From positions 186,001 through 250,000 of the forward strand of contig VFZF01000001.1 of NCBI GenBank assembly GCA_016871335.1: a DNA stretch of 64,000 nucleotides, written 5' to 3'. Source of the stretch: Acidimicrobiia bacterium (GTDB lineage: Bacteria > Acidobacteriota > Vicinamibacteria > Vicinamibacterales > SCN-69-37). This document shows, piece by piece, positions 22,160 to 31,200 of the stretch. Position 1 is the first letter of the stretch, and every line of letters begins with the position of its first letter. A program made the position numbers and the translations under genes. Under the pieces are notes generated by a model. It worked only from the letters and a program-made list of their open reading frames with translations. It did not search any database and was not told where the DNA came from.

Positions 22160-22735
22160 TCAGGCTCTTCCGGCGAACTCGCGCGTCTCGGTGTGCACTT
22201 TCACCTTCTCGCCCTCTTTGATGAAGAGGGGGACGCGCAGTTCCATCCCGGTTTCGAGCACAGCGAGTTTGGTGACGCTGCCGCTGCTGGTGTCGCCGCG
22301 GACCGCACCCTCGCATGAGGCCACGGCCAGTTCCACATGCGCCGGGAACTGCACGGCAATCGGATTGCCGTTGTACTTCTGCACCTGCACTTCGAGGTTG
22401 TCCACGAGCAGGAACCGATCGTCACCCAGCATGTCGGCCGAGAGGGTCAACGTTTCGAAGTTGGCCTGATCCATGAAGTGATAGCCGTCGGCGTCGGCGT
22501 ACAGGAACGTCGCGGGGACCTTGACCAGGTCGGGCTCCGCAAATTTCTCCCCCGCCTTGAACGTGCGATCAAACACCGCGCGCGTCAGCAGGTTGCGCAT
22601 CTTCACGCGCACCAGCGTCTGGCCGCCTCGGGCCGTCGGCTTCGAGACTTCGACTTCCAGACAGTTGTAGGGCGCGTTTTCGTACTCGAAGTACGCCTTG
22701 CGCTTGATCTCAATCGCTTCAATCAGGGCAGCCAT
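22160..22735 (-). CDS. efp: Elongation factor P family protein with YeiP/EfpL-type loop
   Basis: Ribosome-binding factor that relieves stalling on proline-rich or related motifs. The 191-residue product has all three domains: KOW-like domain I, an OB domain around VPATFLYADADGYHFMD and a C-terminal OB domain ending EGEKVKVHTETREFAGR. The domain I tip reads S31-K-P-T-A-R36-G-G. EF-P proper has a Lys (PGKGG) or an Arg in a different loop there, while E. coli YeiP/EfpL has SPTARG. This copy therefore looks like the EfpL type. No epmA/epmB, earP or ymfI partner is in the window. It is divergent from the next gene, with a 19-bp gap. Confidence 0.88.
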   Translation of the reverse strand: MAALIEAIEIKRKAYFEYENAPYNCLEVEVSKPTARGGQTLVRVKMRNLLTRAVFDRTFKAGEKFAEPDLVKVPATFLYADADGYHFMDQANFETLTLSADMLGDDRFLLVDNLEVQVQKYNGNPIAVQFPAHVELAVASCEGAVRGDTSSGSVTKLAVLETGMELRVPLFIKEGEKVKVHTETREFAGRA

Positions 22736-22754
22736 CCGACTATTCTACTCACGC

Positions 22755-23906
22755 ATGGCTGTCCGCCCGAAGGTCGTCGTTGTTGGAGCCGGAGCATTTG
22801 GGGGGTGGACCGCCCTCACCCTGCAACAGCAGGGGGCCAACGTCACCCTGCTTGACGCCTGGGGACCGGGCCACGCCCGATCCTCCTCCGGCGGGGATAC
22901 CCGCATCATCAGGGCGACCTACGGCCCGCGCCGCATCTACACCCGGATGGCCGCCCGGGCCCTCCATCTGTGGCGGGAACACCAGGCCGCCTGGGGCCAC
23001 GGCTGTCTCGAGACCACCGGCGCGCTCTGGATGAGTGGTGCCGACAACCGATTCGGACAGGAGTCCGCCAACGCCCTGCGGGATGAAGGAATGCCGGTCG
23101 AGGTGCTCCCGGCCGCCGAGGCGGCTGACCGATGGCCCCAGATCAACTTCTCGGGCATCACGTCGGTCGTCTTTGAGCCCGACGCCGGGGTGCTCTCGGC
23201 GCGACGCGCGTGTGGCGCCGTGGTCGATCGTTTTGTCGCGGATGGCGGCACCTGCCGAATGGCGCCGGTCGCCCCGCCGCGCCGGCTCGACGTTGTCACC
23301 CTTGCCGACGGCACCACCCTCGATGCCGACGCCATCGTCTATGCGTGTGGTCCGTGGCTTGGCAGCCTGTTTCCAGGCGTGATCGGTCCACGCATCACGG
23401 CGACGCGGCAAGTGGTGCACTACTTCGGCACGCCGGCCGGTGATGCGTCGTTTGTGTCTCCGCATCTGCCCGTCTGGCTCGAACTGGGTGCCGCCGTCAT
23501 GTACGGCTTCCCGGCGGATGCCCAGCGCGGATTCAAGATCGCAGACGACACCTCCGGTCCGCCGATCGATCCCACAACCGATCCACGCGTCATCACCCCC
23601 GACGACATTGATCCTGTGCGCGAGTACCTGGCGCACCGTTTTCCCAGACTCGCGGACGCACCGTGGCTCTCCGGCGAAGTCTGTCAGTACGAAGCCACGC
23701 CGGACTCCGACTTCATCATCGACACCCACCCGGATTCATCGAAGGTGTGGATCGTCGGAGGCGGGTCCGGCCACGGATTCAAGATGGGGCCGGCCATCGG
23801 CGAACTGATGGCGGACGCCGTGCTCGGAGACACGGCGCCCGATCCCGCGTTCAGCCTGCACCGGTTTGCGGGCGGGCACGCGGCGCAGCCCAAATGGAGC
23901 GCCTGA
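22755..23906 (+). CDS. FAD-dependent oxidoreductase (sarcosine oxidase / N-methyltryptophan oxidase-like)
   Basis: 383-residue flavoprotein of the DAO superfamily. The N-terminus has the dinucleotide motif VVVVGAGAFGGWTAL and the FAD-stabilising TLLDAWGPGHARSSSGGDTR. The latter, with its SSGGDTRI sequence, is typical of monomeric sarcosine oxidase, where a Cys later carries the covalent flavin. The C-terminus has DSDFIIDTHPD and GGGSGHGFKMGPAIGELMAD, also MSOX-like (the usual Cys is in that region; here no clear Cys precedes KMGP). Substrate is likely an N-methylated or secondary amino acid, but this is not resolved. ATG 22755 lies within the efp divergent spacer. Confidence 0.85.
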   Translation: MAVRPKVVVVGAGAFGGWTALTLQQQGANVTLLDAWGPGHARSSSGGDTRIIRATYGPRRIYTRMAARALHLWREHQAAWGHGCLETTGALWMSGADNRFGQESANALRDEGMPVEVLPAAEAADRWPQINFSGITSVVFEPDAGVLSARRACGAVVDRFVADGGTCRMAPVAPPRRLDVVTLADGTTLDADAIVYACGPWLGSLFPGVIGPRITATRQVVHYFGTPAGDASFVSPHLPVWLELGAAVMYGFPADAQRGFKIADDTSGPPIDPTTDPRVITPDDIDPVREYLAHRFPRLADAPWLSGEVCQYEATPDSDFIIDTHPDSSKVWIVGGGSGHGFKMGPAIGELMADAVLGDTAPDPAFSLHRFAGGHAAQPKWSA

Positions 23907-23929
23907 AAAGGAGCCCCGGGGGCGTCGTC

Positions 23930-23958
23930 GTAGGGCCCGCTGGACTGTAGCGGGCCAA
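23930..23958 (+). repeat. GTAGGGC-family palindromic repeat, copy B1
   Basis: GTAGGGCCCGCT, short loop, AGCGGGCCAA. It differs from copy A by compensating C/G swaps in both arms, so the hairpin is kept. It is followed at once by two more copies in the opposite orientation. Confidence 0.85.
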
Positions 23959-23961
23959 TGC

Positions 23962-23989
23962 TGGCACGCTCCAAACCAGCGCGCCCTAC
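23962..23989 (-). repeat. GTAGGGC-family palindromic repeat, copy B2
   Basis: Inverted copy, reading GTAGGGCGCGCT from the minus strand, with a partly degenerate distal arm (AGCGTGCCA). Copies B1 and B2 face each other, a head-to-head pair like bacterial BIMEs. Confidence 0.75.
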
Positions 23990-23990
23990 T

Positions 23991-24021
23991 GCGTGCCCTG
24001 CTCAAGTGCAGCGCGCCCTAC
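23991..24021 (-). repeat. GTAGGGC-family palindromic repeat, copy B3 (carries a stop codon)
   Basis: A further inverted unit with a degenerate distal arm. Its conserved GTAGGGC end runs into the coding remnant on the minus strand: the TAG at 24020-24018 is that frame's stop codon. Confidence 0.7.
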
Positions 24022-24344
24022 TCGTTTCGCAGAGACACAACCGGATCAACCGCCGCACAGCGACGTGGCGGCACCCAGCACGCCACTGCGGCGACGCTGA
24101 GCATCAGCACCGGCACACCGACAAAAGCGCTGACCTCCGACGCCATCGCCGGCGTCGTCATCGCCGGCGTCGGGACAAAGATCGTCATCATGTCTTCAGC
24201 GGTGACCGTCAGCGTGGGTGACGACCTGAGCAATTCCGGCGACACACCGTGCGCCTGCGCGTTGTAGACCAGCCAAATCATAAAGACTGAGGCGAATGTG
24301 AACCAGATTCGTCGAATCCACCAGTGCGCGCCGCGCGTGCTCAT
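24018..24344 (-). pseudogene. Chimeric remnant: hydrolase-like N-terminus joined to ABC-permease C-terminus
   Basis: A 108-codon frame from ATG 24344. The end (AFVGVPVLMLSVAAVACWVP then PRRCAAVDPVVSLRNE) is the signature C-terminus of MacB/FtsX-type ABC permeases, normally ending 'ARRAARVDPMVALR-E'. The first half (WFTFASVFMIWLVYNAQAHG, VSPELLRSSPTLTVTAEDM) instead resembles the anchored N-terminus of certain alpha/beta-hydrolase-fold proteins. It is far too short for either. The likeliest reading is a deletion that joined two gene ends. The permease half is fairly sure; the hydrolase half is a weaker guess. The stop is supplied by repeat B3. Confidence 0.5.
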
Positions 24345-24438
24345 GAGCAGCTTCCCGCCTGCCTCCGACGAGTTCCTGCGGATAAAAGAGCACCAGCGCG
24401 TCGCGTTCGCGCGATCCGGCGCATCGGCGACAAAAGGT

Positions 24439-25056
24439 TCACGCGGGTTCAATGACGCGGTACGGAACTTCCTGGTAGGGAGGCAGCCCAGCCAGCCGGA
24501 TGATCTCGTCCAGTCCGGCCCGGTCGTGGAATTCCTTGCCGTCACGGTCGATGACGACGCTGTTCGGATACCCGGGAGCGAGACGCCTGAACTCGGCGTC
24601 GATCAGCCTGAATCTGGCCACCATCTGCTCCGCCTCTTCGTGCGGCCGGCTCCGCAGGCGGATGTGTTTTTCGATGGTGTCGGTGCTGGACGTCAGCACG
24701 ATCGTGCAATCGGGATTCCAGTGGTCTCCGATCCGCAGCTCGTCTCGCAGCGCAGCGTGATAACGCTCGGGGTATTCGGCAATGTGCGCTTCCAGGGTCA
24801 GGCGTGAGCCTTCGAAGAAGATCACGCGGTCGTCGCGGTCGTGGGTCGCGGCATCCCGGTAGTTCGCGTCGTACAGTTCGGCAAAGTAGCGCGTCACCCC
24901 GACAGGGTTGCGGCCCGCTTCGATGTCGGCCAGCACCCGTGGATCCCAGACGCCCTTCTCACCTTCGCCGTACGACCCATGGTGATACAGGTCGGCCAGC
25001 TGACGCACAAGGGTGCTCTTGCCAACACCCGGGCCACCCACAATTGCGACTCGCAT
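24439..25056 (-). CDS. P-loop nucleoside-kinase-like ATPase
   Basis: 205 residues from ATG 25056, directly before the P-loop. Motifs are VAIVGGPGVGKSTLV (Walker A), VIFFEGSRLTLEAHIAEYP and a lid-like region IRLRSRPHEEAEQMVARFR. The lid-like RxRxxEE element recalls deoxynucleoside kinases and NadR-type AAA_28 proteins. The substrate is not identifiable. An 18-codon upstream extension is possible but weakly supported. The stop of the MFS gene lies 7 bp before its start, so the two probably share a transcript. Confidence 0.65.
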   Translation of the reverse strand: MRVAIVGGPGVGKSTLVRQLADLYHHGSYGEGEKGVWDPRVLADIEAGRNPVGVTRYFAELYDANYRDAATHDRDDRVIFFEGSRLTLEAHIAEYPERYHAALRDELRIGDHWNPDCTIVLTSSTDTIEKHIRLRSRPHEEAEQMVARFRLIDAEFRRLAPGYPNSVVIDRDGKEFHDRAGLDEIIRLAGLPPYQEVPYRVIEPA

Positions 25057-25063
25057 GGAGAAC

Positions 25064-26290
25064 TCATCGTACATCGCGATGGGGCCGGATATCCGGCAAC
25101 CACAACGCAATCAGGCCCAGCACCGGGAGCCACGAGCACCACCGGAAGACCGTGACGATCCCAACGTGATCGGCGGCCCAGCCAAGCACCGCCGCACCGG
25201 TACCGGCAACACCGAACGCGAATCCGAAGAACAGCCCCGACACCAGACCCACACGTGTGGGCACCAGTTCCTGCGCGTACACCAGGATGGCGGAAAACGC
25301 GGACGAGAGCACCAGGCCAATCACGATACTCAACACCGTCGTCCACCCAAGCGACAAATACGGCAGCGCGATCGCAAACGGGACGATGCCGACGATCGAG
25401 CCGAGGATCACGGGTCGTCGGCCAAAGCGGTCACCGACCGGACCACCAATGAACGTGCCGGCGGCGACAGCGCCGAGGAATGCAAACAGGTGAAACTGCG
25501 CCTGTTGGGTCGATACGCCGAAGCGTTCGATCAGAAAGAACATGAAGTAGCTGACGAAGCTCGAGATGTAGACGTACTTCGAGAACACCAGCCCGAGCAG
25601 AATCACCAGGAGCCAGCGCACTCTCGCCCTGGGCAGAGCGCCGTGCGCTGAGACAGGCTTCGCGGCGCGTTGCCTGGCAATACCGACCGTCCAGTACCAG
25701 TGGCCGATGCGCCAGAGCACGACAATCCCGATCAGCGCGACGACCGTGAACCACCCGACTGCACCCTGACCTCTCGGCAACACGATAAACGCCGCCATCA
25801 AGGGGCCAAGTGACGTGCCGAGATTGCCGCCCGTCTGAAACAGCGACTGCGCAAACCCATGTCGGCCACCGGATGCCAGGCGCGCGATGCGTGATGACTC
25901 CGGATGGAAGATCGACGATCCGATACCCACCAGCGCCGCCGCCACCAACAGGCCGGCATAGGCCTGCGCCGTGGCAAGCAGCACCAGCCCCACCAACGTG
26001 AATCCCATCCCGACCGGTAGCGAATAGGGGCGGGGCCGCTTATCCGTATACAGACCCACAAAGGGCTGCAACAGAGACGACGTGACCTGATTGGTCAACG
26101 TGATCATGCCGATCTGCCAGAAGTCGAGGGAGAACGACGTCTTCAACATGGGATACAACGCCGGCAGCAGCGACTGCAGAAGGTCGTTGATCAGGTGGCA
26201 CGCCGTCAGAGCCCACAGAACGGGCACGACGGTGCTGGGTGCGCGGTGCTCAGTGCTCGGTGCGTGCGCGGTGCTCGGTGCTGGGGGCAC
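25064..26290 (-). CDS. MFS transporter, fosmidomycin-resistance (Fsr) type
   Basis: 408-residue, twelve-helix major facilitator. The first helix region (LWALTACHLINDLLQSLLPA), followed by FSLDFWQIGMITL and GIGSSIFHPESSRIARLAS, is typical of the Fsr/YfnC-like group of drug exporters. The first about 20 residues (PSTAH, PSTEHR and PST repeats) come from a GC-rich tandem repeat and are not conserved in the family. A GTG at 26227 immediately before the first helix is a plausible alternative start. It follows the EVE gene by 6 bp. Real substrate is unknown. Confidence 0.82.
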   Translation of the reverse strand: MPPAPSTAHAPSTEHRAPSTVVPVLWALTACHLINDLLQSLLPALYPMLKTSFSLDFWQIGMITLTNQVTSSLLQPFVGLYTDKRPRPYSLPVGMGFTLVGLVLLATAQAYAGLLVAAALVGIGSSIFHPESSRIARLASGGRHGFAQSLFQTGGNLGTSLGPLMAAFIVLPRGQGAVGWFTVVALIGIVVLWRIGHWYWTVGIARQRAAKPVSAHGALPRARVRWLLVILLGLVFSKYVYISSFVSYFMFFLIERFGVSTQQAQFHLFAFLGAVAAGTFIGGPVGDRFGRRPVILGSIVGIVPFAIALPYLSLGWTTVLSIVIGLVLSSAFSAILVYAQELVPTRVGLVSGLFFGFAFGVAGTGAAVLGWAADHVGIVTVFRWCSWLPVLGLIALWLPDIRPHRDVR

Positions 26291-26296
26291 GGTGCG
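26227..26296 (-). repeat. GGTGCTCGGTGC-type tandem repeat at the MFS 5' end
   Basis: On the plus strand the segment is a run of CGGTGCTCGGTGC-like units (GGTGCTGGGTGC, GGTGCTCAGTGC, CGGTGCGTGCGC, GGTGCTCGGTGC). Read on the minus strand it encodes the APST repeats of the MFS N-terminus and also reaches the space before the EVE stop. It looks like a local expansion that was absorbed into the reading frame. Confidence 0.75.
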
Positions 26297-26773
26297 CTAG
26301 GGGCGTGGGATCTTCGAAGCGAGCTTGACGACGATGTCGTATTCGGCTTTGGTGACGGGCTGCACGGAGAGGCGGCTGCCCTTCTGGATGACCTTCATCT
26401 GCTCCAGGCCCTTCGTCGACTTCAGCGTTTCCAGGGGAATCGTGCCGTGGAAGTTCTTCTCGAACGCGATGTCGACCATGAACCAGAGGGGCTTCTCCTT
26501 CGAGCTCGCGGGATCGAAGTACTTGTGTCCCTTCTTCCACGAGAACTGGTCGGGGTAGCCGGCCCGTGAGATACGCGCCAGTCCGGTGACGCCGGACGGG
26601 TCGGCGTTCGACGCGTAAAAGAGCACCTCGTCGCCGACCTGCATGTCGTCGCGCATGAAGTTGCGGGCCTGGTAGTTCCGCACACCTTCCCAGCTGGTCT
26701 CGCCGTCCCGCTCGAGATCGTCAATCGTGTAGGCGGCGGGTTCACACTTCATCAGCCAATAACGCTTCGCCAT
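26297..26773 (-). CDS. EVE-domain (PUA-like fold) protein
   Basis: 158-residue, single-domain EVE protein. The N-terminus YWLMKCEPAAYTIDDLERDG and the segments WEGVRNYQARNFMRDDMQVGDEV and YFDPASSKEKPLWFMVDI match the thymocyte-nuclear-protein-1 group, which binds modified bases in nucleic acids. The closest characterised relatives are stand-alone bacterial EVE proteins that act on tRNA maturation, so a housekeeping RNA role is the default. It is the first gene of a minus-strand cluster with the MFS and kinase-like genes, which show no evident link to it. Confidence 0.9.
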   Translation of the reverse strand: MAKRYWLMKCEPAAYTIDDLERDGETSWEGVRNYQARNFMRDDMQVGDEVLFYASNADPSGVTGLARISRAGYPDQFSWKKGHKYFDPASSKEKPLWFMVDIAFEKNFHGTIPLETLKSTKGLEQMKVIQKGSRLSVQPVTKAEYDIVVKLASKIPRP

Positions 26774-26811
26774 AGGTCGATCAGGATAACAGTCTGGCGT
26801 ACGCTTGGACC

Positions 26812-27618
26812 ATGTCTCTCGCGACCACGCGCGTCGGCGCGGACACCGCCTCCCGCCACCTCGTCATGTTGCACGGCATCTATGGGCGCGGCCGCAACTG
26901 GCAGACCATCGCCAAAGCGGTTGTGTCTGCCAGACCCGAGTACGCCTGCTGGCTGGTGGACCTGCCCCGTCACGGCGATTCCGGTGCCGGCGCCCACGGC
27001 GACGGTGTACGTGGCTTCGCCGCAGACATTGACGACTGGCTTCGGAACCAGGGCCCCACGCCGGACGTTCTGCTCGGCCACTCCTTTGGCGGCAAGGTCG
27101 CACTCGCGATGGCTGAACATCGGCGTTCCGAACCTCTCCAGGTCTGGGTGATCGACTCGACGCCGGAAACCAAGGCTGCCGGTGGCAGTGCGTGGCAGAT
27201 GCTGGAGTTGGTTCGGTCGCTGCCCGAGACGTTCCCGTCGCGCGAATCGGCGACCGACGCCATTGCGGCCGGTGGATACAGCCGCGGGGTGGCGGTCTGG
27301 ATGTCCACCAACCTCATCCGTGAGTCGGACCACTTTGTGTGGCGGCTGGATTTTGATGTCATGGACCAGTTGCTCCACAACTTCTTCACCACGGACCTCT
27401 GGTCCGTCGTCACCGACCGGGCTCCGGGCCACGATCTGCATTTCCTGCGGGCCTCGACGTCCAGTGCGATGTCCGACGCCGCAGCGCTGAGGGTGGAGTC
27501 CCTGGCTGACGTGCACGTCCATCTGCACCGGCGCGAGGGTACCCACTGGATCCACTCGGAGTCTCCGCAGGTGGTGATCGACCTGCTGCTTGCGCACCTC
27601 CCGCTCACGCCGGGCTGA
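26812..27618 (+). CDS. Alpha/beta-hydrolase-fold protein (YbfF-like)
   Basis: 268 residues. The nucleophile elbow is GHSFGGK, the oxyanion region is VMLHGIYGRGRNW, an acid candidate is in VIDST, and the catalytic His is probably the one in REGTHWIHSE. This layout matches YbfF-like esterases. The start ATG is in a 38-bp divergent gap from the EVE gene. The stop TGA falls in the loop of a REP-like palindrome at 27609-27626. Confidence 0.88.
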   Translation: MSLATTRVGADTASRHLVMLHGIYGRGRNWQTIAKAVVSARPEYACWLVDLPRHGDSGAGAHGDGVRGFAADIDDWLRNQGPTPDVLLGHSFGGKVALAMAEHRRSEPLQVWVIDSTPETKAAGGSAWQMLELVRSLPETFPSRESATDAIAAGGYSRGVAVWMSTNLIRESDHFVWRLDFDVMDQLLHNFFTTDLWSVVTDRAPGHDLHFLRASTSSAMSDAAALRVESLADVHVHLHRREGTHWIHSESPQVVIDLLLAHLPLTPG

Positions 27619-27626
27619 AGCCCGGC
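27609..27626. repeat. GCCGGGCTGAAGCCCGGC palindrome (REP-like)
   Basis: Eight-base arms separated by a two-base loop (GA). Core GGGCTGAAGCCC is the same as in the two elements at 37392-37439. The TGA in its centre is the stop codon of the hydrolase gene. Confidence 0.75.
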
Positions 27627-27775
27627 TGGAGCCGGTAGTTCTTGCACGGTGGCGGGCCGTCGACCGGTTTCACCAGGCGCAGCTCAATACTGTAACTAAT
27701 TGATAAATAGCGACTTACATCCAGATCCAGACTTGGTCACGATTCTTACACTCACCCTGGCCGTGGAGGTGAGTG

Positions 27776-28261
27776 ATGACAGTAATGACCAAATCGGGAA
27801 TCGCGGCGGCGGTGTTGGGCGCGTTCTGGCTCGGCGTGATGGTGGCGCCTCACATGCCGGCCATGCCGGTTGACGCGCCACAGGCGCAGGTTGAGGCCGC
27901 AACTCCGGAGGCCACAACGGCGGCCTGCACTCCGGCACGCCCAGTGGCGCGCGAGACGAAGTCAACGCTCGCGGCAACCGCTGAGCCCGTTCAGGAGCAC
28001 GTCAAGCCGCTGCTGACGTGGGGCACGGACCCGCAGAAGGCGGCTGACGGCTTCACGAACGCGGAAGACTTCGTGGCGACGGCCTACGCGGCGAAGAACA
28101 CCGAGGTGCCGTTCATGTTGCTCAAGCACCGGGTGCTGAACGAGAAGCAGAAGCTGGCGTCAGCGATCCGCGCATCAAAGCCAGAGCTCGACGCGACGCT
28201 CGAGGCTGACCGGGCCACACTCGAAGCCCGGGCCAACCTCGCGCGCCTGCAGACGATGTAG
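27776..28261 (+). CDS. Small exported protein of unknown function
   Basis: 161 residues from ATG 27776, which has GGAGG six bases upstream; a GTG one codon earlier is less favoured. A hydrophobic N-terminal stretch (IAAAVLGAFWLGVMVAPHM) acts as a signal or anchor. It is followed by an Ala/Pro/Thr-rich linker (about 30-70) and a helical C-terminal domain with LLKHRVLNEKQKLASAIRAS. There are no recognisable catalytic motifs. The TAG stop is followed by GGCG, resembling the start of the GTAGGGC repeats. A convergent gene starts its stop only 4 bp later. Confidence 0.65.
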   Translation: MTVMTKSGIAAAVLGAFWLGVMVAPHMPAMPVDAPQAQVEAATPEATTAACTPARPVARETKSTLAATAEPVQEHVKPLLTWGTDPQKAADGFTNAEDFVATAYAAKNTEVPFMLLKHRVLNEKQKLASAIRASKPELDATLEADRATLEARANLARLQTM

Positions 28262-28265
28262 GGCG

Positions 28266-31200
28266 TTACCGCCCGCCGCGCATGACGGCGGGCGGTTCCA
28301 CCTTCCACCACCATTGCGGATCGAGCGGCTTCTGCCGCGGCCAGGTCTCCGTCAGCGTTGCCGCGACATACAGCCGGCCGTTTTTCATCACCTGCGAAAT
28401 CGCCGCAGTATTCTTGAGGTCGTCGAGCGGATTGGCATCGAGCACGATCAGGTCGGCCAGTTTCCCGACTTCCAGTGAGCCCAGATCCTTGCCGAGGCCG
28501 ATGGCATCCGCACCATCGATCGTCGCCGACCGCAGCGCGTGCATCGGACTCATGCCGCCCGACGCCATCATCCACAGTTCCCAGTGCGTGCCCAGCCCCT
28601 GCACTTCACCGTGAGACCCAAGGCCGACCTTGCCGCCCCCTTCCACCCACTTCGTGAGCTGCTGGGCATGCAACGGATACACGTGCTGGTCAGTGCGCTG
28701 GAAACTCGTGCGTTTCCACTTGTCGAGTTCATCGTGCGGCGTGAAGAACCGGAGCTTCGCCTCCTGGTCCACATCCGTGCGCGTCAGGTAGTACTGCAGC
28801 CCTGACGGACCACCGTAGCTGACAATGAGCGTCGGTGTGTACGTCAGACCGCTCTGCGCACCAAGCGTGACCACATCGTTGAAGAACGGGCTGATGGGAA
28901 GATTGTGCTCCAGCCCCGCGTAGCCGTCCTGCATCAACGTCAGGTTCATCGTGAAGTTGGCGCCACCTTCCGTGGTGGGTGTGAGCCCGAGCTCCTTCGC
29001 CGCCATGATCACCCACTGGCGCACCTTGCGATCTCCGACAAGGTATTGCTTGATGGTCTTGGTGTTGTAGTGGTCCGAGTACCGGCGCAACACGTCACGC
29101 GCATCTTCCAGACTGCGGATGTTGTCGGCGCCAAAGATGCCAGGGCCGGTGGAATACAGGCGCGGACCAATCAACTGCCCCGTGTCCATCAGGTCCTGAT
29201 ACGTCAGCGCATCTTCCGAAGACGTCTGCGGATCCCGTTGCGTCGTCACGCCGTACGCCAACTGCGCGAGGAACTGTGAGACCTGCGCGCGGTGGACGCC
29301 CCATGCCACCCAGGTGTGGGCATGGATATCCACGAGACCGGGCATGATCGTCTTGCCACGCAGGTCCCGCACCGTTGCACCTGAGGGAATCGTCACCCGT
29401 CCTGACGGACCAATCGCGGTGATCCGGTTGTTGGTGATCACCACATCGCCGCGCTGAATCACCTCGTCACCCTTCATCGTGATCAGGCGCGCGTTGCGCA
29501 ACGCGATCACGCCGGCGGGCTTGTCCTTGTCGACGACGATCTCCACGTCCACGCGGTGAGGCTCGTACTCATAGGTCGGGGGTTTCGGGGTGGGTGGTGT
29601 AGGTGGCGTGGGTGGCGTGGGTGCGGCGGTGCGTTCAGCTTCGGCTTCTGCCGTGGCGCGGTTGGTGGCGTCCACTTCGGCGGCGAGCGCGAGGTCGTGC
29701 AGGAAGAAGCTGCGGCCCATCGAATAAAACGCCGCACGGCTGTCGTCGGTCCACCCAACGAAGTCCCCGCCGATCTTCGTGAGCCTCCACGTCGGCACTG
29801 AGGATGGCGTGGCCGCAGAGACAGTGGGCACGGTGCCGCCGACCGGAGGCACCGTCACCATGTACACATTGCGATTGGCTCGCACGAGCGCGCGTTTGCC
29901 ATCCGGCGACAACACCACTTCGTCCGGCGTGCCGCCGCCCCCTCCCGGCGCCGACGGGGCCGTGACTTTAACGACGGGTTTGAAGTCCGTGCCATCGAAC
30001 CGCACCGACAGAATGCCGTCGGAGCCGGCCCACACGTAGATGCGCTCCGGGTCAGGTCCGACGTGAGGGGCATTGCGACCCTGCTGCGTCGCCCCGCTCG
30101 CCACCCAGGCAATTTGGGTTGGTGCGCCACCGGCAGCCGGCAACCACACGTACTCAAGCTCCGCCGAACCGCCGTGGTTGCCAAAGTCCTCGAGCGTCCG
30201 CAGGCGATGCATCTTCGACCCGCGGACGGCAATCAGTCGTGTGCCATCGCGCGAGTAGGTGATCTTGTCGAAAAACGCGGACACCGGCGTGAGCTTCTGC
30301 GGCTGGCCGGTTCCATCGGCGCGCAGGCGATAGATATCGCCTCCCGTGTCGTCATTCCAGGTGACGTAGGCAATGTACTGCCCATCAGGCGACCAGACGG
30401 GCGCATGCTCCACGTCCGATCCCGTGGTCATCCGGCGCGCGTTCTGAATCACGGGGTACACCGGCTGTGCAGGCTCGGCGGTCGCAGCAGCGGCGGCACC
30501 AGCGGCCGGGGCCGCCGGCTTCTCTTTTCGCGTACCTCGTCCCTGCGGAAGGTCGGCGATATAGAGACGGTCAAGCGCCGTGAACACGACGCGTTGTCCA
30601 TCCGGTGACGGCCTCGCGCCGCGAATCTGCGACACCGTGAGCTTCTCATCGTCAATGGGATAGTCGAACTTCACCAACGGTCCGAGTTGCTGCTCCACTC
30701 TGGCGGTGAAGGGAATCTCCGTGGCTTCGCCTGACGGCACTGCCACGCGCCAGATCTTGCCGCCGTAGCTGGTGATGACGGCCGAGGAATCCGGCGTGAA
30801 CGCAGAGGCGGGATACACATCGCGATCACGCGCGCCCCCACCTTCCGTGTCATCGCGCTGCACGTCCATCTTGAGCCACCGATCTTCGCCGGTGTTCAGA
30901 TCGAGCAACTTCAGGGCTTGCCTGGCGTCGAACCTGGTCGAGTACATCAACCAGCGACCATCAGGGCTGGCCGTCGGCCGGAATGCGCCCTCATGTTCGT
31001 GCGTGCGCGTATGAAGCCGGCCCGTTTCACGATCGAGCAGGGCAATCTGCAGCGGCCCGACCACCCTGGCCGAACTCCGGTTGTCGGTGTGCGGATCAAA
31101 ATCCGGATCTGCCGGGTCCACATGACGCGTTGCGAACCCCGTGGGCACGGCGCCGCGCACATTCACCCAGAGATACCGTGCGTCGCGGGCGAACTCCGGT

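Noticed and set aside
23907-24438. An insertion sequence between the flavoprotein and kinase-like genes
   Set aside because: No transposase frame or terminal inverted repeats; the region is three palindromic repeats plus a decayed permease end.
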